Below the pieces are notes generated by a model. It searched no databases and was not told where the DNA came from. It saw only the letters and a list, made by a program, of their open reading frames with translations. The position numbers and the translations under genes are program-made. 24,501 nt of DNA from a virus: positions 1 to 24,501 of the IMG/VR virus record IMGVR_UViG_3300032309_002554; one strand, given 5' to 3'. Shown in pieces: positions 1 to 8,314 of this stretch (the stretch's first letter is position 1; every line of letters begins with the position of its first letter).

Positions 1-411
1 AATACACCAAATGGTTCAAATGTTGTTAACGAAATTGCTTCATTTAATGCCGATTCTGTTGAATTTACTGGTACCGTGGCACCACAAAAAGGATTCATTT
101 ATTCACCTACTATTTTAGTTGGCAATCAAACTGCATTTACAATTAATTTTTCAACAACGTCATTAATTAAAGCTACACTTGCTGCAGATTGTACCATATC
201 ACTTTCAAATTATATACCAGGTAAAGTCGTTGAAGTTTGGTTGACGAATCTTGGCGGACCAGCAAGAACAGTTACACACGGATGCACAGCACAGAATTCA
301 ACTGACAATTCAACAACATTTACTATAGCATCAACGGCTTCTGCCTACCTAAGATACTTCAGTATTGATGGTGACAATGCAAATACTTTTGTAGCAATCT
401 CATACGCTTAA
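1..411 (+). CDS. C-terminal part of a fibre-like structural protein (5' partial)
   Basis: The frame is open from the first base of the window (beginning NTPNGSNVVNE), so the GTG at 76 is very unlikely to be the start and the gene begins upstream. The visible 136 residues are rich in Thr, Ser, Asn and Val, with no charged clusters and alternating hydrophobic residues, as in beta-structured phage fibre domains. The last ~95 residues (TAFTINFSTTSLIKATL ... FVAISYA) resemble a beta-sandwich module that is common at the ends of phage tail-fibre and tail-spike proteins. It stands 10 bases before the gp8-like gene, in the same direction. The role as a fibre or baseplate-associated protein is inferred from composition and neighbours; I do not recognise the specific family. 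Confidence 0.7.
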   Translation, partial: NTPNGSNVVNEIASFNADSVEFTGTVAPQKGFIYSPTILVGNQTAFTINFSTTSLIKATLAADCTISLSNYIPGKVVEVWLTNLGGPARTVTHGCTAQNSTDNSTTFTIASTASAYLRYFSIDGDNANTFVAISYA

Positions 412-421
412 TAAATAAATC

Positions 422-1834
422 ATGGCAAATTTTACAGCAAACTCATCTCAACTCATATACGGCAGTAAAATATATGAGGTACTACAATATTATTATGCTC
501 CTGCAACCACTTCTAATACCACAAACACATTACAGAATGCTCTATATGCGTTTATTGGCCAAGTGGATCCATGGCCAGATGAAGAAGAACCCCCCATGCC
601 AACACAGGATCAATATTCTTTAAAACAAGTATTCAAAAATATTATTGCTGCCAAAAAGGTAACATCATCTGATATTTCTCCGGTAATACCAAGGCGAGAT
701 TGGAAAACTGGTGTAATATATAATCAGTATTCTGATACAGAAGATATGTTTACGGTTGATGCCAATGGTATACTAACAAAAAATTTCTATGTACGAAATC
801 GTTTCGATCAGGTGTTCAAATGTTTAGGAAATGCTAATGGATCACAATCAACTATTGAACCTGAGTTTTTACCTGGTACATTTGATAAGTCATTCTTGGT
901 AAAAACAGCAGATGGTTATAAGTGGAAATTTTTATATACAATCAACATTGGCCAAAAACAAAAATTCTTAGATACAAATTGGATGCCTGTGATTGGTATT
1001 GGTCAAAACATTCCAAATCCAGTTGAAACATTTGCCTCACATGGTGATGTTCCAGTTATTAACATCACAAATACTGGTCGTGGTTATTTTTCTGGTGGTG
1101 TAAAAATTACCATTAATGGTGATGGCCAATTTGCAAATGCTACGGCTAGTGTTAATGCAGCTGGCTATATAACCGATATTGTTATGGCAAATACTGGCCA
1201 AGGTTACAGTTATGCTGAAACGGTAATAACAACGGAGGCAGGTTATCCGACACCTAATGTAGTTGCTACTGCGAGTAGTCCTGTATCGCCAATAGGAGGT
1301 CACGGATTCGATCCTATATCAGAGTTGGGATGTAATCATGTTATGACGGCTTTAGAATTTAATGGTAGTGAAGGTGGATTAATACCAACCGATATTACTT
1401 ACAGGCAATTAGGTATGATATTGGATCCCTATTCAAAAAGTAATCAAGGAAAACTTATACCATATGCAACTGAAACTGTGTATGACGTAACGACAAGTAT
1501 TTTGGTTTCTTCCGGATTAGGTTCATATGATAGTGGCCAAGTGGTGTATCAAGGACCATCTTTGGCAAGAGCAACTTTTAAAGCAAAAATTGTTAGCTTT
1601 AATCCAGCAACCAATATATTAAAGGTCATAAATATAACAGGAACACCAACTGCAAATGAAGTTCTTGTACAAGAAAGTTTATCATCAGGTCAGGCTATTA
1701 TTAGAACGTTATTACAGGTAACCGATCCCGATTTTATTATCTATTCTGGATATATCACTTATATAGAAAATAGAACAGGAGTTGAACGTAGCGGAGATGC
1801 TACTGAACAATTCCGTGTTGTGTTAAGATTTTAA
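422..1834 (+). CDS. 8: Baseplate wedge protein, T4 gp8-like
   Basis: Probable structural subunit of the baseplate wedge, the six-fold assembly around the tail hub. Two landmarks match T4 gp8: VIPRRDW at residues 88-94, following an N-terminal region with an aromatic YAFIG..DPWP segment, and a C-terminal YIENR (447-451) followed by a short EQFRVVLRF end, equivalent to the YMENR...INILFTF end of T4 gp8. At 470 residues it is clearly longer than T4 gp8 (334). The extra length includes an insertion at about 210-285 with two ITNTGRGY / MANTGQGY-type beta repeats, then a GGHGFDPISELG segment typical of marine T4-like versions. The ATG at 422 has no clear Shine-Dalgarno; the leader is AT-only (AATAAATAAATC). 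It precedes the DUF4815 gene by 12 bases. The family call is from remembered motifs, not a search. Confidence 0.85.
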   Translation: MANFTANSSQLIYGSKIYEVLQYYYAPATTSNTTNTLQNALYAFIGQVDPWPDEEEPPMPTQDQYSLKQVFKNIIAAKKVTSSDISPVIPRRDWKTGVIYNQYSDTEDMFTVDANGILTKNFYVRNRFDQVFKCLGNANGSQSTIEPEFLPGTFDKSFLVKTADGYKWKFLYTINIGQKQKFLDTNWMPVIGIGQNIPNPVETFASHGDVPVINITNTGRGYFSGGVKITINGDGQFANATASVNAAGYITDIVMANTGQGYSYAETVITTEAGYPTPNVVATASSPVSPIGGHGFDPISELGCNHVMTALEFNGSEGGLIPTDITYRQLGMILDPYSKSNQGKLIPYATETVYDVTTSILVSSGLGSYDSGQVVYQGPSLARATFKAKIVSFNPATNILKVINITGTPTANEVLVQESLSSGQAIIRTLLQVTDPDFIIYSGYITYIENRTGVERSGDATEQFRVVLRF

Positions 1835-1846
1835 TGGAAAGAAAAA

Positions 1847-4800
1847 ATGGCACTTAATTTTAATGTAGAACCGTACTATGATGATTTTGATGTAACTAAA
1901 AACTACCATCGAATTCTTTTTAAGCCAGGATATTCTGTTCAGGCTCGTGAGTTAACACAATCTCAAACTATCCTACAAAATCAAATCACAAGTTTTGCTG
2001 ATGCAATTTTTGCTCAGAACACTCCCGTTTCTGGCGGTAAAGTAACAGTTAACCAAAATGTTTATTTTCTAAAGTTAAATGCAACCACGCCGTCTGGATT
2101 AACCACAATTGCAGCATCGTTTGAAAACGGAACAATTTATAGCCAAGATGGTTCAGTTGTTGCAAAGGTAATTGCTTTTGCAGAAGCCACATCAACTTCT
2201 ATTGGAGTTGACGGTGATCCACCAACGTTAATGATAACATACATTACCGGCAATAAATTTGGTAGTGGCGACACGATCTATTTAAATGATTCAAACTATA
2301 TTGCAACTGTTATTACTTCATCTGTTGGTAATGAAGCTACAGGAAAAGGATCCATTGCTTCTATATCGAGAGGTATTTTTTATGTTAAAGGTAATTTCGT
2401 AACTGCTTCTGAAGATACAGTTATTCTTTCCAAATACAACGAAAATCCTTCTTTAAGAGTAGGTTTAAATGCAACAGAAACAATTATAGATTCTAATGAT
2501 GACACCACTTTGTTGGATCCAGCATTAGGTGCTACAAACTATCAAGCTCCTGGAGCCGACCGATATTTAATTAGTTTATCGTTAGAAACTCGGCCTCTAA
2601 CATTAGGTGACGATGACAATTTTATTGAATTGGTTCGCCTTGCTGAAGGTAGTATACAAAAACAAGTTGATGGAACCGTATACTCTGTTATTGACGATTA
2701 TTTTGCCAAAAGAACAAATGATACCAATGGTGACTTTATTGTTAGTGATTATACTTTAACTCCCAAAGCAAACACTATTAATTCCAGTAAATATGATATT
2801 GGAATTTCAAAAGGTGTTTCTTATGTTCGTGGTTATAGGTTAGAAAATCAAAGTCCTGTATCGTTAACAAACGACCGAGCAAGAACTCAAGATAGTGTAT
2901 CAAATAATCCAACATTTATTGATTATGGAAATTATTTCTTTGTCAATTCATCCAATGGTGTATTTGATGTAACTACTTTACCTCCTGTTGATTTTCACAC
3001 GGTAGATAAAACAAGTATCTCTTTGACAAATGAAAATTCATACAACTCAACTAAAGCAGCCACAGGATATATTAGGAATATGGTTTATTCCAGTACATCC
3101 AATACAACAAACGGATCAGCGTACATTTATAAAGCGTATGTTTTTGGAATTCAAAACCAAACCTTAACGGCTAATGTGGCCACCGGTTCAGCAAACAATT
3201 CTTACATAACACTACCAAGCACAAATCAATTTTCAAATGTGGCAAATGCTTACTACAATGTAACTGTAAGTATTGATAAAGGTACTTCTGCTGGAGATTT
3301 TCGTGTAATTACTAGTTATGATGCTGCTGCTAAAATTGCTTATGTTGATAGACCTTTTACGGTTGCACCAACCACTTCTTCTCAGTTTACATTAAGGTTT
3401 GATGTAACTGATATAGAAACCATTATTAAAGCAACAGCAGGAACACCATATACTGTTACAGCAAATGCAACAATTGATACATCAAGCAAACAAACAAATG
3501 ATGTTCTTGCTGATACCGTTCTTCAAAATCCAAATGCGCCTGAGTTATTGTTCAACTTAGGTAATCAATATGTAAGTTATGCAAACAACACTTCATACTT
3601 AACAACACAAGTGTTTAGAAACGTTGCGTTTGGTATTTCTGGTGGAAACATTGTTGCAACATTAACTTTTGGTTCTGCACCTGTTTCTACTCTTTCTTTT
3701 TTAGGATCAGGATCATTATCAGCCGATGCCGTTTCACAAAACTTTCAAATCATTGTAACAAATCCTGGTTCAAATGCAGGTTTAAGGGCTGGTCAAACAC
3801 TTCCTTGGAACATTTTGTCCAGAACGTGTTCGATTACTGGTGCAGGTTCTACGGCCACATTTACAACACCATCCAGTGATTTGACATCGTTTACAGCAAC
3901 AATTATTGCAAAATCTTTTGTAAAAGCAGGTAACGATACAAGTTATATTATTAAAGCTAAAAATTTAGTAACAGGTAATACAACCGGCGTTAATCTTTCC
4001 GGAACAACTGTCAACAGTTACAGTTATGTTGACACAACACAAGGTCAAGTGTATATTACTTGGCAAGGTTTGGTTAATCCAGGATCTCCACAAAAATTAT
4101 ACATTACGGATGTAAAACGAATTGTAAAAATCATTGACACAAAATCTCAAGCAACATTCCCAACAGCTGCAATGTTGTCCGATCCTTCTTATGATATTAC
4201 CAATAGATTTACTTTTGATAATGGTCAAAGAGATTCTCATTATGATTTTGCCACAATTACTTTGGGTGTAGGTCAGCCTGCAATTAAAGGCAACTTACTT
4301 GTGGTTCTAGATTACTATGCAACAACTGGTGGTGATGGTTATTATAGTGTGATGTCATACTTGGCTCCTATTTCATCTTCACCAGAAAATTATGCTGAAA
4401 TTCCATCCTACACCAGTTCAACTGGTAATCCATATCAATTAAGAGATTGTTTGGATTTTAGACCATCTTTAATTAATGCTCAACCCAACTTTACAATTAG
4501 AGCGAGTGCGTCTGGATCAGGTGCCTTAGGTGCTTACATACCTGTTGACCTTTCAATATTTGAATCCAATTATGGTTATTACTTGAGTAGAAAAGATAAA
4601 CTTATTTTAAGTAAAGATAGGTCTTTTGAAATTATTCAAGGCACTCCTTCATCTAATCCAATTGCACCTGGTGAACCAGATGGCGCACTTGTTATTGCAA
4701 ACTTAACTCATGACCCATATACAGCTTACATTCCAGGTGAAGCAACAGGAGAATTACCAAATCTTTCAATTGAAAGAGTAAAACATAAACGCTGGCAAAT

Positions 4801-7800
4801 GAGAGATATCTCCGATTTGGAGAGCAGAGTTAATAATATTGAATACTATACTGCTCTAAACACTTTGGAAAAAGGTGCTGCTTCATTACAAATTGCTGAT
4901 GGTAATGGTTTAAACCGATTTAAAAATGGTATATTAGTAGATGATTTTTCTAGTTATGCTGCATCTGATATTTCCAATAATGATTATTTGGTTTCCGTTA
5001 ACCGCAGAACAAAACAAATGACAGCAGCGCAAGTGGTTAAAAATTTCCCATTACAATCACTATCATTGATATACAATATGGGTCAATTGGATTCCACCAG
5101 TGCAAATAATTTGGGTTACAAAATTACTACTGCTGGAAAATCCAACTTCTTTACGTTGTCCTATACAACAGCCAATGTTATTACTCAACAGATTGCTTCT
5201 CGTACAGTTAATTTAAATCCATTTGCTGTATCATTGAATTCAGGTATAATGGATTTAACTCCTCCAATGGACAATTGGGTTGATACCGAAAAAGCTCCTG
5301 ATTTATTAATTGTTGATCCGAATCTACAAGTATATCGTGCAAGTGATCAGGTTAATGTGTTACAAGTAGGTGATTGGAAAACAACAGTAGCCACCACCAC
5401 AGATAATGTAATTGCTGCCGGAAGAAACTGGAGAGTAAATCAGGTTACAACCTACACAGAGCAACAACAAAAAACTGTATTAGGTAAATATGATAAGTTA
5501 AGTTCCAGTTACCTCGAAACATCTGGATACATTACCGATGTCAGTATTTTACCATATATTCGCCAACAATTTTTACAATTTAATACTTACGGTATGTTGG
5601 TTAACACCGATGTAAGTGCATATTTTGATGGTGTTTTAGTTGACAAATATATTCGTAAACCAAATATTATAGAATTAACAAACGTTAGTGGATCATTTGT
5701 TGATGGAGATGTTATTGGTTTATTTGCTGGTGGTAACTTTACACCTTATGCCAAAATTGTTTCTTATTATGTTAATCCACAAAACTCAAATGTTCGTTTG
5801 TATGTTGTAACTTTAGAAGGAATTACATTTAATTCTGGCGTAACACTACAGAATGCCAAATTTAATACATCTGGACAATATCAATCATCTACTGCTAGTG
5901 GTAGAATTGCTTCATACACTGGTGTATCTGGAAGATTAAGAAGTGCAAACTCAACAACATCGATTCAGTTGTCTGTTGCGTCATCAAACACCGACATTTA
6001 TACCGGCCAAACATTGTATGTTATTAGTGGTTCTGGTGCAGGACAATCTTCTGTAATTAGTGCATACAACACGACCACAAAAACAGCAACTTTAACAACG
6101 GGAGTTGGTGCAGCTGCAAATGACATATACTCTATTGGAAAACTAACAACCAATGAAGTTGGTATGTTATCTGGTATTTTTGCTTTGCCTGGTGCTACTT
6201 TCAAAACAGGCCAAAGAACTTTCAGAGTGGATAATCGAATTGCTGGTAATATAGGTTCAGAAACAACATTCTCTGAAGCTACATTCCATGCTTCTGGTTT
6301 ACAAACAACAAAACAAGGTGTAAATTATGCTTCTTCAATTGATTCAGCAAAAAATACATTTACACAAACACAAACCAAAACAAATGTAAGCAGTTACAAT
6401 TACACAACTGTGTGGGATCCAGTAGCTCAAACATTTATTATCGATAAAGATAATTATCCAAACGGTTGTTTTTTAGATTCAATTAAAGTTTTCTTTGCCA
6501 CCAAGCCTTCTACTGGATATGCACCTGTAACAATATCAATTGTAGGTACAGTCAATGGATATCCTGGTGGAGAAACTTTGGATCATTCACAAGTAACTTT
6601 AACAGCCGAACACATAAAAACATCCAATGATCCACACTATTTAAATCCTAATACATATACAGTATTTAAATTCCCAACACCAGTTTATTTGGAACCAAAT
6701 AAATTGTATGCATTTATATTAAAATGTCCTACATCTAACGAGTATACAATTTATACCGCACAAAACGGTGATACAGCAATTTCTTCATCAGTTAAAAATT
6801 TGCCAACTGATCCTACACCAGCTACAACAACAAAAATTAACTCTGCGCCGTATGTTGGTTCATTATTTGTATCACAAAATTCTCAAACATGGACAGCAGA
6901 TCAAAATGAATCTATGATGTTTGTTGCTGAGAGATGCGTGTTTGATGTTGGTTCACAGCCGCAAATACAATTTGTTGTACCTAATAAATTACCTAGTAGA
7001 AAAATTGTTGGTCAAGAAATAGAATATTATTTAAATGCAAATTCTATTTCAAATACAATAACATCTTTTGAAAACACAGATGTTTCTGTTGATGCCTTTA
7101 ATATTTCAACAACAGATTTTATACCAGGTACAACTTCTTTAGGTTATCAATATGCATCAACAGTAAAATCATCATATACAGGTGCACCTACTGTAAGTGT
7201 AACTCCTGGTAAATTTGGTACACCAACTTATGATGACATTTATTTAAATGATGGTTTGGGACAACGTGTATTGAATGCAAATTCAAATACGTCATTCTCT
7301 CTATTTGCAACAATGACTTCTGTAAACGATGCAGTTTCTCCTGTAATTTCTGATGATGGATTGAGTGTATATTCTGTAACATGGAACATTAATAACCTTG
7401 GACTATCAAACAACATCATAACAGTTGTTTCTGGTGGAACAGGATACAATGCACAAACAGTTTCCGTAACCGTAAACTCTACTGATGGTTATGGTACAGG
7501 TGCTACTGCGATGGCCAATGTTGTTGGTGGTATTATTGATAGTGTTTACATTACTAATGCAGGTTCAGGTTACATAACCACTCCTACAATAACAATAACA
7601 GACGCTAGTACTCGTTCTGGCAATTCAAATGCTTCTGTTATTCTTGCTGGTGAAACTTCTAAATCTGGTGGCAATGCATTGGCCAGATATTTTACTAAGA
7701 AGGTTGTGTTGAACCAAGGTTTTGATTCTGGCGATCTAAGAGTTTACTTTACTGCTTATCGTCCGGTCAATACAAATATATACGTATATTATAAAATACT

Positions 7801-8092
7801 TTCTAGAAGTGATACACAGAAATTTGAAGAAGGTACATGGCAATTGATGACACTAATTAACAATAGTGATTCATTATATTCCCAAACACGAGATGATACA
7901 TATGAGTTTGTTGCCGCACCAGGATCATTTGGCAAAGCACAAAATTATGTTTCATATACTAGTGATGTAACAAATCAAACGTATAACAACTTTAGCCAAT
8001 TCGCTATTAAAGTTGTTTTATCTACAACAGATAACACATTTGTACCATATCTTTCGGACATTCGTGCTATCGCTTTACCATCGGCGGTCTAA
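1847..8092 (+). CDS. Giant DUF4815-type virion structural protein (2081 aa), probably baseplate-associated
   Basis: Very large structural protein, beginning MALNFNVEPYYDDFD and then KPGYSVQARELTQSQTILQ, the signature start of DUF4815 phage tail proteins. Further landmarks seen in order: LRDCLDFRPSL near 865, MRDISDLESRVNNIEYYTALN near 984 (a probable coiled-coil segment), VWDPVAQTFIID near 1522 followed by GCFLDSIKVFFATKP, a PVYLEPNKLYAFIL segment, and ARYFTKKVVLNQGFDSGDL...YYKIL near the C-terminus. In between lie inserted beta modules: a GQS module (about residues 1365-1430) and a two-copy GY repeat (about 1855-1920). DUF4815 proteins are large virion proteins of T4-like marine phages; their exact location in the particle is not established to my knowledge. 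A GGAAAG ribosome site precedes the ATG. Its position directly after the gp8-like gene supports a baseplate role (inference). Confidence 0.8.
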   Translation: MALNFNVEPYYDDFDVTKNYHRILFKPGYSVQARELTQSQTILQNQITSFADAIFAQNTPVSGGKVTVNQNVYFLKLNATTPSGLTTIAASFENGTIYSQDGSVVAKVIAFAEATSTSIGVDGDPPTLMITYITGNKFGSGDTIYLNDSNYIATVITSSVGNEATGKGSIASISRGIFYVKGNFVTASEDTVILSKYNENPSLRVGLNATETIIDSNDDTTLLDPALGATNYQAPGADRYLISLSLETRPLTLGDDDNFIELVRLAEGSIQKQVDGTVYSVIDDYFAKRTNDTNGDFIVSDYTLTPKANTINSSKYDIGISKGVSYVRGYRLENQSPVSLTNDRARTQDSVSNNPTFIDYGNYFFVNSSNGVFDVTTLPPVDFHTVDKTSISLTNENSYNSTKAATGYIRNMVYSSTSNTTNGSAYIYKAYVFGIQNQTLTANVATGSANNSYITLPSTNQFSNVANAYYNVTVSIDKGTSAGDFRVITSYDAAAKIAYVDRPFTVAPTTSSQFTLRFDVTDIETIIKATAGTPYTVTANATIDTSSKQTNDVLADTVLQNPNAPELLFNLGNQYVSYANNTSYLTTQVFRNVAFGISGGNIVATLTFGSAPVSTLSFLGSGSLSADAVSQNFQIIVTNPGSNAGLRAGQTLPWNILSRTCSITGAGSTATFTTPSSDLTSFTATIIAKSFVKAGNDTSYIIKAKNLVTGNTTGVNLSGTTVNSYSYVDTTQGQVYITWQGLVNPGSPQKLYITDVKRIVKIIDTKSQATFPTAAMLSDPSYDITNRFTFDNGQRDSHYDFATITLGVGQPAIKGNLLVVLDYYATTGGDGYYSVMSYLAPISSSPENYAEIPSYTSSTGNPYQLRDCLDFRPSLINAQPNFTIRASASGSGALGAYIPVDLSIFESNYGYYLSRKDKLILSKDRSFEIIQGTPSSNPIAPGEPDGALVIANLTHDPYTAYIPGEATGELPNLSIERVKHKRWQMRDISDLESRVNNIEYYTALNTLEKGAASLQIADGNGLNRFKNGILVDDFSSYAASDISNNDYLVSVNRRTKQMTAAQVVKNFPLQSLSLIYNMGQLDSTSANNLGYKITTAGKSNFFTLSYTTANVITQQIASRTVNLNPFAVSLNSGIMDLTPPMDNWVDTEKAPDLLIVDPNLQVYRASDQVNVLQVGDWKTTVATTTDNVIAAGRNWRVNQVTTYTEQQQKTVLGKYDKLSSSYLETSGYITDVSILPYIRQQFLQFNTYGMLVNTDVSAYFDGVLVDKYIRKPNIIELTNVSGSFVDGDVIGLFAGGNFTPYAKIVSYYVNPQNSNVRLYVVTLEGITFNSGVTLQNAKFNTSGQYQSSTASGRIASYTGVSGRLRSANSTTSIQLSVASSNTDIYTGQTLYVISGSGAGQSSVISAYNTTTKTATLTTGVGAAANDIYSIGKLTTNEVGMLSGIFALPGATFKTGQRTFRVDNRIAGNIGSETTFSEATFHASGLQTTKQGVNYASSIDSAKNTFTQTQTKTNVSSYNYTTVWDPVAQTFIIDKDNYPNGCFLDSIKVFFATKPSTGYAPVTISIVGTVNGYPGGETLDHSQVTLTAEHIKTSNDPHYLNPNTYTVFKFPTPVYLEPNKLYAFILKCPTSNEYTIYTAQNGDTAISSSVKNLPTDPTPATTTKINSAPYVGSLFVSQNSQTWTADQNESMMFVAERCVFDVGSQPQIQFVVPNKLPSRKIVGQEIEYYLNANSISNTITSFENTDVSVDAFNISTTDFIPGTTSLGYQYASTVKSSYTGAPTVSVTPGKFGTPTYDDIYLNDGLGQRVLNANSNTSFSLFATMTSVNDAVSPVISDDGLSVYSVTWNINNLGLSNNIITVVSGGTGYNAQTVSVTVNSTDGYGTGATAMANVVGGIIDSVYITNAGSGYITTPTITITDASTRSGNSNASVILAGETSKSGGNALARYFTKKVVLNQGFDSGDLRVYFTAYRPVNTNIYVYYKILSRSDTQKFEEGTWQLMTLINNSDSLYSQTRDDTYEFVAAPGSFGKAQNYVSYTSDVTNQTYNNFSQFAIKVVLSTTDNTFVPYLSDIRAIALPSAV

Positions 8093-8093
8093 T

Positions 8094-8312
8094 ATGTTAG
8101 TTAAAGTAACTGGTACAACATTCGTAAGAGATACTACGACAATGGCCTTAATCAACCAAGATACGGCTGGTTTGGATGATTACAACTTTAAAAAACAATT
8201 AATGGGAAGCCAAAAACAAGAAATAAATATTATTAAAAATGAAATTAATGAAGTAAGAGATGACATCAAAATGATTAAACAAATGTTACTTCAGTTATCG
8301 TCCGGGAAATAA
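8094..8312 (+). CDS. Small coiled-coil protein (72 aa)
   Basis: The start was placed at the ATG at 8094, one base after the stop of the DUF4815 gene. The frame stays open upstream to an ATG at 8013, but that would overlap the large gene by 80 bases with a sequence (FYLQQITHLYHIF) unlike its downstream part. From 8094 the product reads MLVKVTGTTFVRDTTTMAL, then a charged helical half (QKQEINIIKNEINEVRDDIKMIKQMLLQL) with heptad-like Ile/Met/Leu spacing, so a short coiled coil is likely. The almost abutting stop and start suggest translational coupling to the gene before. I do not recognise the family. Its place between the giant baseplate protein and an S74 fibre suggests a small structural connector or accessory subunit (inference). 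Confidence 0.7.
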   Translation: MLVKVTGTTFVRDTTTMALINQDTAGLDDYNFKKQLMGSQKQEINIIKNEINEVRDDIKMIKQMLLQLSSGK

Positions 8313-8314
8313 TA

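Noticed and set aside
76-411. GTG at 76 as a true gene start
   Set aside because: The same frame is open to the window edge with similar composition, and there is no ribosome site before 76, so the gene enters from upstream.
410-417. AATAAATA before the gp8-like gene as a late promoter
   Set aside because: It matches NATAAATA, but a start about six bases downstream would fall at or inside the ATG at 422, leaving no leader. More likely it is just AT-rich spacer.
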